Shown piece by piece: positions 44,005 to 55,942 of a stretch of DNA of 64,000 nucleotides. The notes beneath the pieces were generated by a model. The model worked only from the letters and a program-made list of their open reading frames with translations. It was not told where the DNA came from and ran no database searches. Each line of letters opens with the position of its first letter. Position 1 is the stretch's first letter. Both the position numbers and the translations under genes were made by a program. This stretch comes from Phytopythium helicoides (Eukaryota > Oomycota > Peronosporomycetes > Pythiales > Pythiaceae): the NCBI GenBank assembly GCA_024867545.1, contig JANFNE010000029.1:434001-498000 (forward strand), read 5' to 3'.

Positions 44005-45387
44005 ATGGCGCGCGTGTACTTGACGGTGGGGGAGAAGAATGCGATCAGGAGGAAGCATGAGGAACAGCCGGAGTGGACGCACGAGGCGTTGGCGGCTTGG
44101 GCGGTGCAGAGGCTGGGCAAGCGTGTGCTGCGGTCGACGGTCAGCAAGATTTTGAAAAATGAGGAGCAGGACGAGCATGTGAACCAAGCGGCGACGCGGA
44201 AGAACACGGCGCGGTTCCCCGAGATGGAGAGAGAGCTTTTCGAGTGGTTCAGAGCGGCGAGATACAACGATAGGGTCACGGATGTCGCGCTCAGGAACAA
44301 GGCGAACGAGCTGCTTCGTCAAGCTGGCGAAGAAGGAGATCCGTCGAAGCGTGTCAGCTTGTCGTGGGTCACAAGATTCAAGAATAGGCACGGGATCAGC
44401 GGCAGGCATGGGAAGCCAATGCTGCCTGTGGTGGCAGATGAAGGTGTGAGAAGGGAATTCCAGCGACTGCTTGACGAGTACCCGCCGCGTGACGTGTTCG
44501 TAATGGATGAACTGTCGCTGCTGCTTCGGATGGATCCTGCCCTTCCGTCCGACCGCACTCGCATCTGTGTGCTGCTATGTTGCAACATGGATGCAAGCGA
44601 GAAGCTGGAGCCCGTGGTTGTTCACAACGAGCATGCATTTCCAGACCTTGAAGGTTTCATCGATGAGTCGAGACTCGGCTTACTGCTTGTGAGATCTGAA
44701 TCGCCACAGGTAACCCCAGAGCTTCTCATCGAGTGGCAGCTACAACTCGACATCAAGTTACGTGGACGAAAGTGCTGCTAGTGCAGAATGGAGGAGGGTC
44801 GAGCCAACTCCCCAATAGCCTGGAGAACGTCAGCACTTTCAAGCTTCCTTTGTTTTCCGCTGTTGGTCTCTGCCCCATCGCAGCCACATCGCTCGCGTTT
44901 TTAAGCTCAGCTACAAATACCAGCTTTTGCAGTGGCGCCTCGACCAGATTGCGATAGGTCGTGCGAACGACCGATTAGACTCTTTGACTGCCGCGCACAT
45001 GATGGTTCGCGCCTGGATGTCCGTAAGTCCAGAGATGGCTCGAGCTTTCTCGAACTGAAGCGAACGAAGCCACCTCACAACACAAACAAACAATCCACGA
45101 CCTGGAAGCTTTGATGGAGAAGCTTCCAACTACCGCCTCAATGACCGCAGAGCAGTTCTTCGGGGCTGAAAGCGAGGATGAGCCGATTGAACCGCAACAA
45201 CCTCCACGTTTCCACCTCGGAGCAGCCCATCAGTCGGCTCATGACTCACTCCGAAGCTCTGCAGGCGAGTCTTCGTCTATCAGCCTACGTTTTTGCCCAC
45301 GGCATGACCACAAGTCCCAGCCTCGAGCAGATCGCCGAACTCAGCCGCCAGCGCCTCGCTTCAATGCGCTCCACGTACGAACAATAA
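44005..45387 (+). pseudogene. Decayed pogo/Tigger-like DDE transposase with CENP-B-type DNA-binding region
   Basis: The first 258 codons (44005-44781) show a CENP-B-like N-terminal HTH (VGEKNAIRRKHEEQPEW, RSTVSKILKN) and a Tc5-type HTH (LRNKANELLRQAGEEG, SWVTRFKNRHGISGRHGK), then the start of a DDE_1 domain (DVFVMDELSLLLRMDP). The frame then breaks. The domain continues in other frames: KVLLVQNGGGSS at about 44770, where the usual catalytic DN reads QN; KYQLLQWRLDQ near 44920; and a C-terminal acidic tail to 45387. Loss of the second catalytic Asp plus multiple frame breaks indicate a dead copy. Terminal inverted repeats were not recognised. Confidence 0.7.
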
Positions 45388-45646
45388 AAGCGGTGCCCCA
45401 CCTGTAAGTATCAGCGTAGATGGGCTTTCACGCCTCTCCACCGCTCGTTCCCGCATGCACCCAACCGCTGCTGGCTTCGCTATGGTGATGGCATTTGGGT
45501 ACCACCAGCTGCAGGTTGCGCGCCTTCCATGTGCCGCTAGTCATTACGTTGTTACGCGGGAAGCTCCGCCAGTCCACCTGTAGCAGAGTCGGTGAGTGTG
45601 GCCACTGCGGTGCATTCGGCGTCTCCAGATCGTTCGAAGCACCCAA

Positions 45647-48497
45647 ATGGCGGCGTCCAAGGCGTTGCTGGCGCTGGTTGCGGCCTTCCTGGCGGTTGTC
45701 GACGCCCAGAGCTCGTCGTCGTCGTCTTCCTCGTCGTCGGGTGGCGTCTGCTCGGCCGACACGCCGTTCGGCCAGCTGCTGTCTCCGGAGGCTGAGTGCG
45801 CTGACGTGTGCAGCCAAAGCAAGGCTTGTGTGGCGGTGAACGAGAATGACGCGAGTGTCAACGTGTCGAGCATCTCGGGGCTGTGCAGTGGCAGCGCGCT
45901 CGACCCAGCAGTGGACTGCGATGCGGTGACGGCAAATGACTCGTCGGCCTGCGACTTTTTGTGCCTGTCGTACTCGACCAACAGCATGTTCGTGCTGCTC
46001 GTGGCGTTCGGTGACTACCAAAGTGACGAGGAAGCGGCGCAACGTGAGCTTTACGGGGACGAACGATACGACGCCGCAGTCTCGAGGCTTCAGGATGATA
46101 GCGGAAAGTACGCCACAGTCAGCAACGACCTCGTGCAGTCGGTCGGCAAGCTCAGCTTCCCGTCTAAGATCACCTACTTGTGCGTTGCATTTACGGGTGT
46201 CGCGAATTACTTCTCGTCGCTAACGCTTGTTTCCCATCGGAGCAGCCAACTTCTTGGAGGAGTCAGCATCTACGACTATCTACAGGGAAAAGTCGCCTAC
46301 ATCGAGTTTGGGGACGAATTCCTTGCAGACCAAACCCAGATTACCTATGTAGCGCTTACCAGTCTTGACCTGAAAAACGTATCAAGAAGATTGCCTTCGC
46401 TCCTGCCGACCACCATCACGTCGCTCAGCCTCGACAATGTGCTGATGTACGAGTTTCCAACCTACTTGGAGAGCGCCTTCCCGTCGTTGTCAACCCTGTA
46501 AGTTCTGCAAAACACTTCTCTAGATAACTCTGAAGTGCTAACTTGCTCTTCCATGTGCAGCTACCTTCAGTGGAACTACATCACACAAATTAACTCTAGC
46601 GTGACGTTCGACTCACTCATGTACCTCTATCTTGCGGGTAACAACCTCACGCAGTTCGACGCCACCTTCCCCAACTTGGATACCCTGTAAGCATCTTGTT
46701 TTGCTGCAGTAAATCTCAGACATACTGATCACTTCAATTGGCGCAGCTCCCTTCATTGGAATCTCTTGACAACGATTCCACCGCCGTCGCAATTTCCAAG
46801 CCTCACCTCTTTGTATGAGCCCCTAACACTGAAATGATGGAGTCTGTGGTCTAACTCGCCCTTGTCCCTTGTATTTTTCCTGTAGGTATATGTTTGCTAA
46901 CTACGTCACAGATGTGAACGAGTCGTACAGCTACGACAAGCTTGAGTACCTGTACGTGTAAAACAACAGTTCACTCATGCTAGGCACTGACACTTCGCTA
47001 TCTCCATATATTCAATGCAGGAGTCTCATCAACAACAGCGTGTCGAGCATCACAGCCAGCTTCCCAGCACTCAAAAGCTTGTACGCCATTCATATTGTGG
47101 TTCAAAAGTCAGGTAGAACAGAGGTCACTAACACTTCGTGATTGGGAAAAGGTACCTCGACAACAACTCGTTGACGGAGATTCCAGAAACCATCTACTCA
47201 TGCTCACAGCTTACTGAACTGTGGGTATTGCAAAGACCTGCGAACGCCAACCACAAACTAACACTCCTTTATTGATATGTTGCAGAGCTCTTACTGGGAA
47301 CAACATCAACTTCTCACTCACGCCCAGCCAATACTCGTTCCTCCAGAAATTGGAAACGCTCAACATCAGTGAGAGCACGGTCACATACTCTGGCTGCCAG
47401 TCCACTCAAACTCTTCAGGGCATCAAAGTGTGTATCATCAGTGAGCCTGCGACGCAACTACAAACGGCTCGAGCGGCGGAGGTAACACTGCGGCTATCGC
47501 TGGTGGAGTCGCAGGCCGGCGTCGTGGTGCTGCTCATCGTCGCACTATTTTTCTTCTGTCGTCGTCGCCGCCAGAAGCCCAGGGACTCCACTATCGACAC
47601 GAAGGCTACATCTGATCGGAGTCTTGTGACACTCTGGAGTGACCCACAGCTCGTTGCCTTACAACTTGATGTCGACGCCATCGAAGACATCAAACAGCTC
47701 GGCAGCGGTGCTTTTGGCGTCGTGTGGCTTGTTCGATACCAGGGTGTTCGACTATTAGCCTCCAAGCGCCTCAAAGCGGACAGCGTCACAAGAAGCCGAA
47801 CCCAAGCGTTCGTTAACGAGATCAAAATGGTCGCCCGACTCGACCATCCAAACATCGTTGCGCTTGTTGGTGTTGCGTGGACTCATGAGGCAGATCTACA
47901 AGCATTGACCGAGTTTGTCGACGGCGGAGACCTGCGAGAGTATCTGCTTGCAAGCACTGACTATGCATGGAGTGTGAGCAAGCTCAGATCGCCATTGGCG
48001 CTATCGACGCACTGGCGTACGTTCACTCGCACATCCCTCCTATTGTGCATCGCGACATCAAGTCTCGGAACGTGCTGCTTACAAGCAACCTCGAGGCAAA
48101 ATTGACCGACTTCGGCGCGTCGAGAGAGCAGTCATACAACATGACGATGACGCAGAACATCGGCACAGCGCGGTGGCAAGCGCCAGAGATTCTTGCCGGT
48201 AGTTCGGACTACGACTCCAGCTCGGACATTTTCAGCTTTGGAGTCACGTTGGCTGAGCTAGATTCGCACACGTTGCCGTACGAAGGTGCACGTGGGCAGG
48301 GAGGGGAGCTGTTAGCGGATATTGCGATTCTGCATTTGGTCGCCATGGGTCAGTTGCGACCGAGTTTCTCATCTTCGTGTCCATACAAGCTGCGTGTGCT
48401 TGCAGAGCGCTGCATGGACCAAGAGCCGAAGCGCCGACCAACAGCAGTCGAATGTGCCTACAAGCTACGCGCTGTTCTCAAGTCGCTAGCTCGTTAG
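45647..48497 (+). CDS. N6: LRR receptor-like kinase with complete catalytic motifs (frame breaks present)
   Basis: Exons: 45647-46179, 46246-46497 (252 nt), 46561-46686, 46747-46812, 46886-46951, 47021-47080, 47152-47220 and 47286-48497. Domains are signal peptide (SKALLALVAAFLAVVDA), Ser run, Cys-rich ectodomain, LRRs, transmembrane helix and kinase. The kinase has GSGAFGVVW, LLASKRL, NEIKM, HRDIKSRN (about 48047-48070), DFG (about 48106-48114) and WQAPEI, so it is the one family member here with all motifs. Total exon length is one base short of a multiple of three. A one-base loss lies near 47970-47980, before the HRD region, and a short out-of-frame pair overlaps the stretch before the transmembrane helix (about 47450-47530). 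These may be consensus errors. Confidence 0.8.
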
Positions 48498-48767
48498 TGC
48501 AGAGTTGGTTAGTGCTGTCTGCGAGAGATTCTTGGAGACGTATTCTTCCTTGCTGATTTGACTTTATGTGAGTTTCCTTTACATGTTTCCTCTGCTGGGA
48601 AGCGCTGTACATGTCTGCTTTGCTTGGGTAGCTTAGGCATTTCACTCTCTATGTGATTCTTGCTGGAGCAACTTGGATTAGGAATCAAATAACGATGAAG
48701 GAAACGGAGCACGTTTGGTTGAGGTGCATCTTGGTTTCAGCGGTTCATTCATCTGCGCGCTTATATA

Positions 48768-51700
48768 CTACGTCAACGAGTTGCGCGTCGCGATGATGTG
48801 TTTAAATGAATCCCGGTCAAGAGGGTTCGTCACCTCGCTGTCTTCCTCTGGTTTTGTCCTCTCCCCTTTTTCACTGTTATCATGGCTGTTGTTGTCGTGA
48901 CGAGTGTCCAGTTGGAGCATGAAGCTCCTTCGAAGCGGAGATGCCATCGAGCTCGGTCCAGGGAACGAACTCACTTCTCCAATCGATCCACGGTCAGCAG
49001 GGGAAAGCGATGATAGCCAAGTGAGGTTCTCATCGCTAAAGAATGAAGTTCCGCGATCTGACCACCAGACGCTGTCTTCACTCCCACTCAAGTGTGTGTG
49101 ATTTCCGTCACCACCACGAGCAATAGACAAAAACGATCCACTGAAACTACCCGAGCGAGATAAGCCACGTTGCTTGCCGCCATCGCTACGCTCACGCCGG
49201 ATTGTCGAGGCTGGACCAGGATAAATACCTGTCTCCTGGAATATAGACTGCTTCTCTCGCTCAATCTCAGCTCGCGCGTCCGCGACAGCATCGGCGACAT
49301 GCTTGTCGATGAATCGCTTGGCGGCAATCTCCTTGAAGTTTTGCAACGCCAACTGCTGGTTAGTTACAGCTTCGTCGGCTTGGATAAATGAGGAGCCAGA
49401 TGGCGCTTCGTCTGGAATCGGAACATTTCCACTTCCAGTTCGTCGGTGTGCTAATGCGGCTTGAAGCTGAACTTGCGCATCTGAGAGCAGCTTTTTCTGA
49501 CCGGCACGCTTCTTTAGCCACTCTTGGGCTTCTAAACGAGCTTCTTGGGCTACGAGAGTCAGAGTGGCTTTCTCCTCTTCGCGCAAATACTCTACTGTAG
49601 ATGGATCGAGTGCAGGAGGCTTGATCTTGGAATGGAAAGGGTGAGAAATAACGAGGGATGATCTAGAGTGGGTAGGTGAACGGGAGGGGCTACCGATTGG
49701 TCTTCCAAGTGGCGGAATTCCACTCGGCTCGTGAATGGAAAATCTCGCGGGTCTTGAGCTAGCATCTGACAGGCGAGTTTCGGGTCGGGCAGAGTCCGCG
49801 GCCTCGCATTTAGAATTTGATGGTGCGCAAAGAGCCGCTGGACTACTCGTAGCATGGCCAGAGTTATCATCGATCTTGGATTCCGTCGTTACCTCCGTGA
49901 CATAGCTCGACGCGTTAGATTGCACAGCACCTCTAGGTGAAAGCAACTGGACAGTGGTGTTAGTACTAGAACGGAGATTCATGGAGGAGCTTTCAAGTGT
50001 CTTCGATGAGCGACGTTGATCGGCTGCTGTTCGTTGCAATAGCACCTTGATTTGTGCGAGTGCGTCTTCAGAACTAACACCAAACTGATCAACAGTGTGG
50101 TAGCTTGTGAGCTTCTTGCAGCTCAAGAGTTCTCCAAGAAGCTCCTTATTCTGAATGCCAAGCCGTGCGGCCCATTGTAAGAGTCCCATCCGCGATTGTG
50201 GCGTCACGACCTTAACATCAGCTCCTGATGCGATCAGTTCTCGGAAAGCCACAACATTTTCTTCCTCAATCGCAACCATAAGGGGATTCTTTGCGACGAC
50301 AAATTCCAAAGTGTCGTCACTAGAGCCCAACTTGCGCTTTCCAGAGCCAGAACTAGTGCCAGAATTTAACTCAGAGTCCTGGTTTGAGGATGCACATGTC
50401 CGACCTTCAGTCCAAACATTCAAGTCTTGTCCGTGCTGGGCAAAAAGCCGAATGAAGCGTGAGTCGCACTGATTGCAAATGGCAACATGGAGCGGCGCGT
50501 ATCCTTCACGGTTCCAGCAATTAGCGTAAGCCTTTTCCTGTAACAGCGCGTCCATGACTAGTAGCATGGTTGGATTGCTCGGCCAATGAGCAGCCAGGTG
50601 CAGCGGTGAGTTTCCGTCTGAAGTGACAAGCTCGTACGACTCGTGAAGCAAAGTCTCGGCGTCACTCCACTGCAATGACGATTGATGTCCCACGGTGCTG
50701 CTCGAAGTGGCAGAGATTGAGAGCCTTCCTTGAACCACTTGGCTGTACAGTAGCAGCACTAACGCATTGAAAGCAGAATTGGAAGCGAGCGCTGCATGAA
50801 GCGATGTCTCGGCTCTAGCTCCGATTGCAGTCGCTAACGCGCTTACCTGATCGGACGGAGTACTCACGCGTTCGTGTAGGAATGCAAGCATGAGAGCGAG
50901 AACACCCGTCGTCGCCGCTCCTCCCGCGGCTGCAACGTGCAGCGGGGTACAGGCGTCAGAATTGTGATCTGTTACAACTAACGGCGGTTGAGTAGAGAGA
51001 TGATAAGGCAACAAACCCAGTGCCTGTGGTTTTGGTAGCGCTCGTGACGGAGAAATAACACTTTGTCCGTCATCAGAGTTCCGAAGAATGCACTGAATCA
51101 ACACCTCGATCGCTTCCTGATAGAATGCAACTCGAGCATCCGAGCCATTGGTTTCGTCCTGAATGCTGACTCGAGTAGAATGCGTTCCCGTTGGGGTAAG
51201 AGGGCACGCAAAATGGGCGGTCAAATTTGTCAGGCGCATGTGGCGTAAGTCGCCATCACTCTTTGACTTCGCACGGTCGCGCTTCCATTTTTCACGAGGA
51301 GCAGGAACTGTTCGCGGAGAGCCGAGCGGCTCAGAAGACGGGCCAGCACTCATGCTTTGTTGGCGGTATTCACCCTCGTTGACGCTTACGTCCATCCATA
51401 GCATCAGTTTCGGCAGCACGTGAAGCAGTCCCTCCCTCGTTGCGATATCAACTAGCAAGATCTGTCCCGGCTCGTGATCAAGTAGCATAGATAGCAGCTC
51501 CAGCTGCCCTGCTTTGATTGCGAGGATGGAAACCGGAATACCAACTTCGCCGTCGATCCAATTCTTCAGTTGTGAAACATCGCTCTTCCCAGTCACCGAT
51601 CTTGAGAGCTTTTGTGCAATCTCTTCAGCGAGGGAGTACATCCCAAACCTTATTGCTAGTGCCAATGGAGATGCACCATTTGAGTCTGTTGTAGTCAAGC

Positions 51701-54172
51701 TTGCGCCATGAGCGACCAGTGATGATGCAGCAGAGATAAGACCCGTCTTGATTGCGACATGGAGAGGCAAATCGGAGTTGCCGACTACAGATTGAGATCT
51801 CGGAGATGTAGGAGCACCTGCGTTGCTGCGCGGGGAGCCTCGTGTGATGGACAACCATTCGACTTCTGGTACATCAGGAGCAGCCCCATTGCTCAATAGA
51901 AGGTCTACAACATCCTGCTGTCGGAACTTGACGGCGAGCGTCAATGGGGTGTCGTTGCCACGACGCTCTCGGGCTTCATATCCTATCATGGACACAAGCT
52001 GATCGCGCTCCGAATTTGTCGAGTTAAACGCTGAGCTGCGTTGAGGTCGATACAGATGCACAATCCGCCCGATGATTCGACGTGGTGCACCAACCTTGAT
52101 CACTAAATGTAGCGAGTTGTTTCCAAAGCTGTCACTGGACATTGGGTCAACTGCCCGACAGTCGACGAGCTTGTTGACGAGCTTCCAAAGCCGTGCCTTG
52201 AGGGCTAAATGAAACACTGACTCGCCGTTGCCGTCGCAAATGTGCACAAGTTGAGAATCACTGAGTGACGAGGACGATGAAAGAGGCACCGTCGGTGTCT
52301 GCTTTCCAACACTCACTCCTCCATTTGAGCCCTCAGAACCACCGCTGTCTCTGTTAGCGGCAAAGACTGCGTTAACCGCAATATCCACCAGCAGAATTGC
52401 GAGCTCTTCTCCATGAGAGTGATTGTGTGCTGCCTTGATTGCAATATGCAATGCAGTGTCACCAGACGAGTTGACTTGGTCGAGGTATCGCAGACAGTTG
52501 GCGCGGGACTTGGCATACGACACTGAAAGCAGCGTTTGTGCCGACTCGAGGTCACCATGAGCGCAGCAGTACATGAGCAGATTCCACGAAAACTGGTCGT
52601 CCGCGTGCACTCCACCGCAGCGAAAAGCGACATCACCGACACGCTCGCACAATACTAATGATCGTCTAGCAGACGTCCGATCGGGAGAGTCGAAAGAGTC
52701 GGAGAAGAGCACCTGCGACGCAAAATCCCAGTTTAGTAGACAACCGGGGCTTGCTCCCGCTTGAAGAATTGTTTGAATGGTAGGAACGAACGACGCGTTC
52801 ATGGGATCCACCAGAAACGCTAGCTGGAGAGGCGACAACGGAATGGACGGGACTTGAGCATCTACTGGGACCGGACTATACAGATCCACACGCCCGCCTG
52901 CTTCGATGAGAGTTTGAATGCGCTCAACGTTGACTCCGACTGTCCTACAGCTAGCAAGCTCTTGGAATAGGCAAAACGTTGCAAGCTGGCTTAGAACAGC
53001 GGGTACGACTTCCTTCTTGTCTCCACCAAGCACTAGTACTTTGGTGACAAAGCCGTTGCCATTAGGCGCAGGCAGCTTGAACTGGAGGTTTAGCGCCTGC
53101 TTTTTGCTCGGATCGCTGTCATTCGTTTGCATAACTTGCATCGAGACTAGACATCGCAGCGGGTAGCGTTTGAATTGCAACGATGCGCCTGACCCAGACG
53201 ACCCGGGTTTCCCGACAGAGTCAGGAGCCTTGAGGATTGACGAGCTCGAGAGCGTATGTGGCAGTAGCGATGATGACGAAGATGCCGACGCCGAAGTGAA
53301 CGAGTGGGTTAGACTGTGTCGAAACGATGCCACCGAGGTGTTCTTCTTACATATCTCGAGCTCCCCCCAGCGCAAGAAGAGATATCTCGTCTGCCAACGT
53401 CCAAGCCAACTCTGCGACTTTTTCATCACCTCGGCTTGGAAGTCCCGAAGCATTGGGAGGTTGCTACTCCTACTAGTAGCGCTGATGCCGGAGTCTGCGG
53501 TTGTGTTCAGACTGATAGCCGACGGTACCGGCACCGTGCCTCGCCCTGAGTGCGGCGGCGTGAGCAGCCGCGGAATCTGCAGCTCTTCCGATTCGGCTGC
53601 ATTTGCACCAAGCGACACCTCAGGTTCGAGTGGAAGCGCGTCCTTCTCATCCAGCCGCTCGCGCGCGTGCTGGTCCAGCGCAAGCTTGAGCTCGTCAAAG
53701 GTGATGACCAGCGCCGCATTGGCTTGGCTGTCTTTACTGCCGTCCTGGCGCTGGCTGCCGTCTGCAATGTCTGCGCGCAGCAGACCCTCGAGCCTCGCGA
53801 ACACCTGCGGCTGCTCGTAGACCGGGAAGAAGTTCGCGAGGAAACTGCGCAGCGCCTCTGGCTTCCACGCGTGCCGCAGCCGCTGCCTTTGGCCCCTGGA
53901 GAGCGCGAAACCCGCGCCATCACCTCCACTGTCGCTCCTCGCAGCCGCCAGGGCGTCGTATGGCCGCCGCAGCGCCTCCAGGAACGCGTCGTGGAAGCCT
54001 CGCGGCGCGCTTTCAAACAGGCGCTCGTCTGCAGCCCCCAGAGCGCGTCAGAACCCCGCGAGACCCGCGCTCCGACCAGCGCAAGCAGGCGCATGCGCTC
54101 CGCTACGTACAGGCCTGCACCGAGCCGCTCGTGGGCCCGCGCCCGCGCGTCACCTCCGCCCCCACGCAGCAT
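48768..54172 (-). CDS. Large PH-like and ankyrin-repeat protein
   Basis: An uninterrupted frame runs from 53804 to the stop at 48768. The coding sense extends upstream in the same frame (GFHDAFLEALRRP, LRSFLANFFPVYEQPQ), then shifts frame near 54030 to an ATG at 54172, giving roughly 1800 aa. A PH-like segment (KSQSWLGRWQTRYLFLRWGELEI with a later LQFKRYPLRCLVSMQVM) precedes a long ankyrin region (GNSPLHLAAHWPSN, YAPLHVAICNQ, CTPLHVAAAGGAA, DLPLHVAIKTGLIS). The C-terminus is low-complexity, with a coiled segment (EYLREEEKATLTLVAQEARLEAQEW). PH plus ankyrin architecture suggests a membrane-associated adaptor; no catalytic domain is evident. It is divergent from RPS3A, with start codons 238 nt apart. 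Confidence 0.7.
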
Positions 54173-54369
54173 ATCCCTCCCACCGCCTGTCTCGGTTGCC
54201 CCTTTGCGTGTTGAACGTGGGCCTTTCTCTTTTGAAGTGAGCGAAAATGGTGTGTACCACATGATTAGTGGACCGGTCCGGCGCGGTTCGGCTGTGTGTG
54301 GGACCGGACGTAACTGGCCGGCCGTCGCGCTGCCAGCCATTCGAGGCTCAAAGCTGCGCTTGGCCTGGG

Positions 54370-54385
54370 GCTCTTTCCATTTCGC
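54370..54385 (+). promoter_or_regulatory. Oomycete core promoter (Inr+FPR) of RPS3A
   Basis: GCTCTTTCCATTTCGC closely matches the oomycete GCTCATTYnnCAWTTT Inr/FPR element and ends 25 nt before the RPS3A ATG, the usual spacing for a short 5' leader. Confidence 0.65.
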
Positions 54386-54409
54386 CTTTAAAAAGAAAGC
54401 AAACCAACC

Positions 54410-55582
54410 ATGGCTGTCGGTGCGTTGGCGCTTGATAGGCGTCGTGGCGTCGTCCTGAAGGCTGCAGGGGGACGAGGGGGAGCTGGCGCCGCTTTCGCGG
54501 GCTCGAACGGTGCTCTGAGGGCCGAGATACGCCGAGCGGAAGTCGAGAAGGGCGACACACAGGGATCTTGGCGTTGAGCGACGCTGCGAGCGGGAAAATC
54601 GAGACTACGGCGTGTTTTTTCTCCAGTCGGCAGCTCCCCCCTGAGCCCTCCAGCAGCTCCTGATGACGTCGCGATGGAGGTTTTACGATGGTGACAGGAT
54701 TCTGACCGAGGTGATGACATTTTGCAGGCAAGAACAAGCGCCTCACCAAGGGCAAGAAGGGCGGCAAGAAGAAGGTGTACGTGGCCTTTATTGTGCAGTT
54801 ATGGCAGGCGTGGTATGGAGGAACCAGGGTGCTGACAGTGTGGCAACTTTTGCAGCGTTGACCCGTTCTCGCGCAAGGACTGGTACGACATCAAGGCGCC
54901 GGCCATCTTCTCGGAGCGCTCGTGCGGCAAGACGCTGGTGAACCGCACGGCGGGCACCAAGATCGCCTCGGAGGGCCTTCGCGGCCGTGTGTTCGAGGTG
55001 TGCCTCGCTGACCTGAACAAGGACGAGGACCAGTCGTTCCGCAAGATCCGCCTCTGCGCCGAGGAGATCCAGGGCAACAACATCATCACGGGCTTCCACG
55101 GCATGGACTTCACCCGCGACAAGCTCTGCTCGCTCATCCGCAAGTGGCAGACGCTCATTGAGGCCTTCGTGGACGTCAAGACCACGGACGGCTACCTGGT
55201 GCGCCTCTTCTGCATCGGCTTCACCAAGAAGCGCCCGAACCAGATCAAGAAGACGACGTACGCCAAGTCGGCCCAGATCCGCGCCATCCGCAAGAAGATG
55301 ACCACCATCATGACGGAGGAGGCCAGCAAGTGCGACATCAAGGACCTGTTCCTCAAGTTCGTGCCGGAGATCATTGGCAAGGAGATCGAGAAGGCCACGC
55401 AGGGCATCTACCCGCTCCAGAACGTGTACATCCGCAAGTGCAAGATCCTCAAGAAGCCCAAGTTCGACCTGGTGCGCCTCATGGAGCTGCACGAGGGCGG
55501 TGCCGAGGAGAAGGGCGCCAAGGTGCCCCGTGAGGAGGACCAGCTCGTTGAGTCGATGGCCGGCTCGGGTGGCCGCCTCTAA
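54410..55582 (+). CDS. RPS3A: 40S ribosomal protein S3a (eS1)
   Basis: Three exons (54410-54419, 54728-54776, 54856-55582) give 261 aa. Splice donors are GTGCGT and GTACGT. The 10-nt first exon encodes MAVG split across the intron, joining [15 protein letters not shown] and then [17 protein letters not shown], the classic start of S3a. The body carries [46 protein letters not shown] and the C-terminal [11 protein letters not shown]. It is a component of the small ribosomal subunit in the cytoplasm. Intron 1 is 308 nt, long for this genome. A polyadenylation-type AATAAA follows at 55698. Confidence 0.97.
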
Positions 55583-55942
55583 GCGTCTCGCGACGTTTGC
55601 TGCGACGCAACGGTGGACTCTTCCGGACACGCTGACTGGCGAATCTCTAGCGGGCTTGGTGGAGTTTTGAGTTCCTCTTTTCTCTTGAAGATGGGCGAAT
55701 AAAGGCGAAATTTTTTACCACTTGGTCGCGTTGTGTGGTGGTTCATGGCAGTCGGCCAGCAGTCTCTTCAATCCCTTGGTCAGATGTAGTTGAACCACCA
55801 GCACCACCAAAAGTGGTCGAGGTCCGCCGTGATACACGGCATGAAACAGCAAAGCTCATCTCCACGAGCACGATTTGAATGTAGGATCACGTGTTTGAAA
55901 CTTCGCATCCTACGTCCAGTGCATCTGCCTCGCTCAGCATCG
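55583..55942. other. 3' region between convergent RPS3A and FHA gene
   Basis: This holds the RPS3A 3' UTR with AATAAA at 55698-55703 and the 3' flank of the minus-strand FHA gene. No other feature is seen. Confidence 0.5.
55698..55703 (+). terminator. Polyadenylation signal AATAAA after RPS3A
   Basis: A canonical hexamer lies 116 nt downstream of the RPS3A stop codon. Confidence 0.5.

Noticed and set aside
53550..54458. Plus-strand open frame of about 300 codons over the PH/ankyrin N-terminus
   Set aside because: Shadow frame in GC-rich sequence, overlapping the divergent promoter and the RPS3A start.
54788..55630. Minus-strand open frame opposite RPS3A
   Set aside because: Antisense shadow of the ribosomal protein exon, with no signature of its own.
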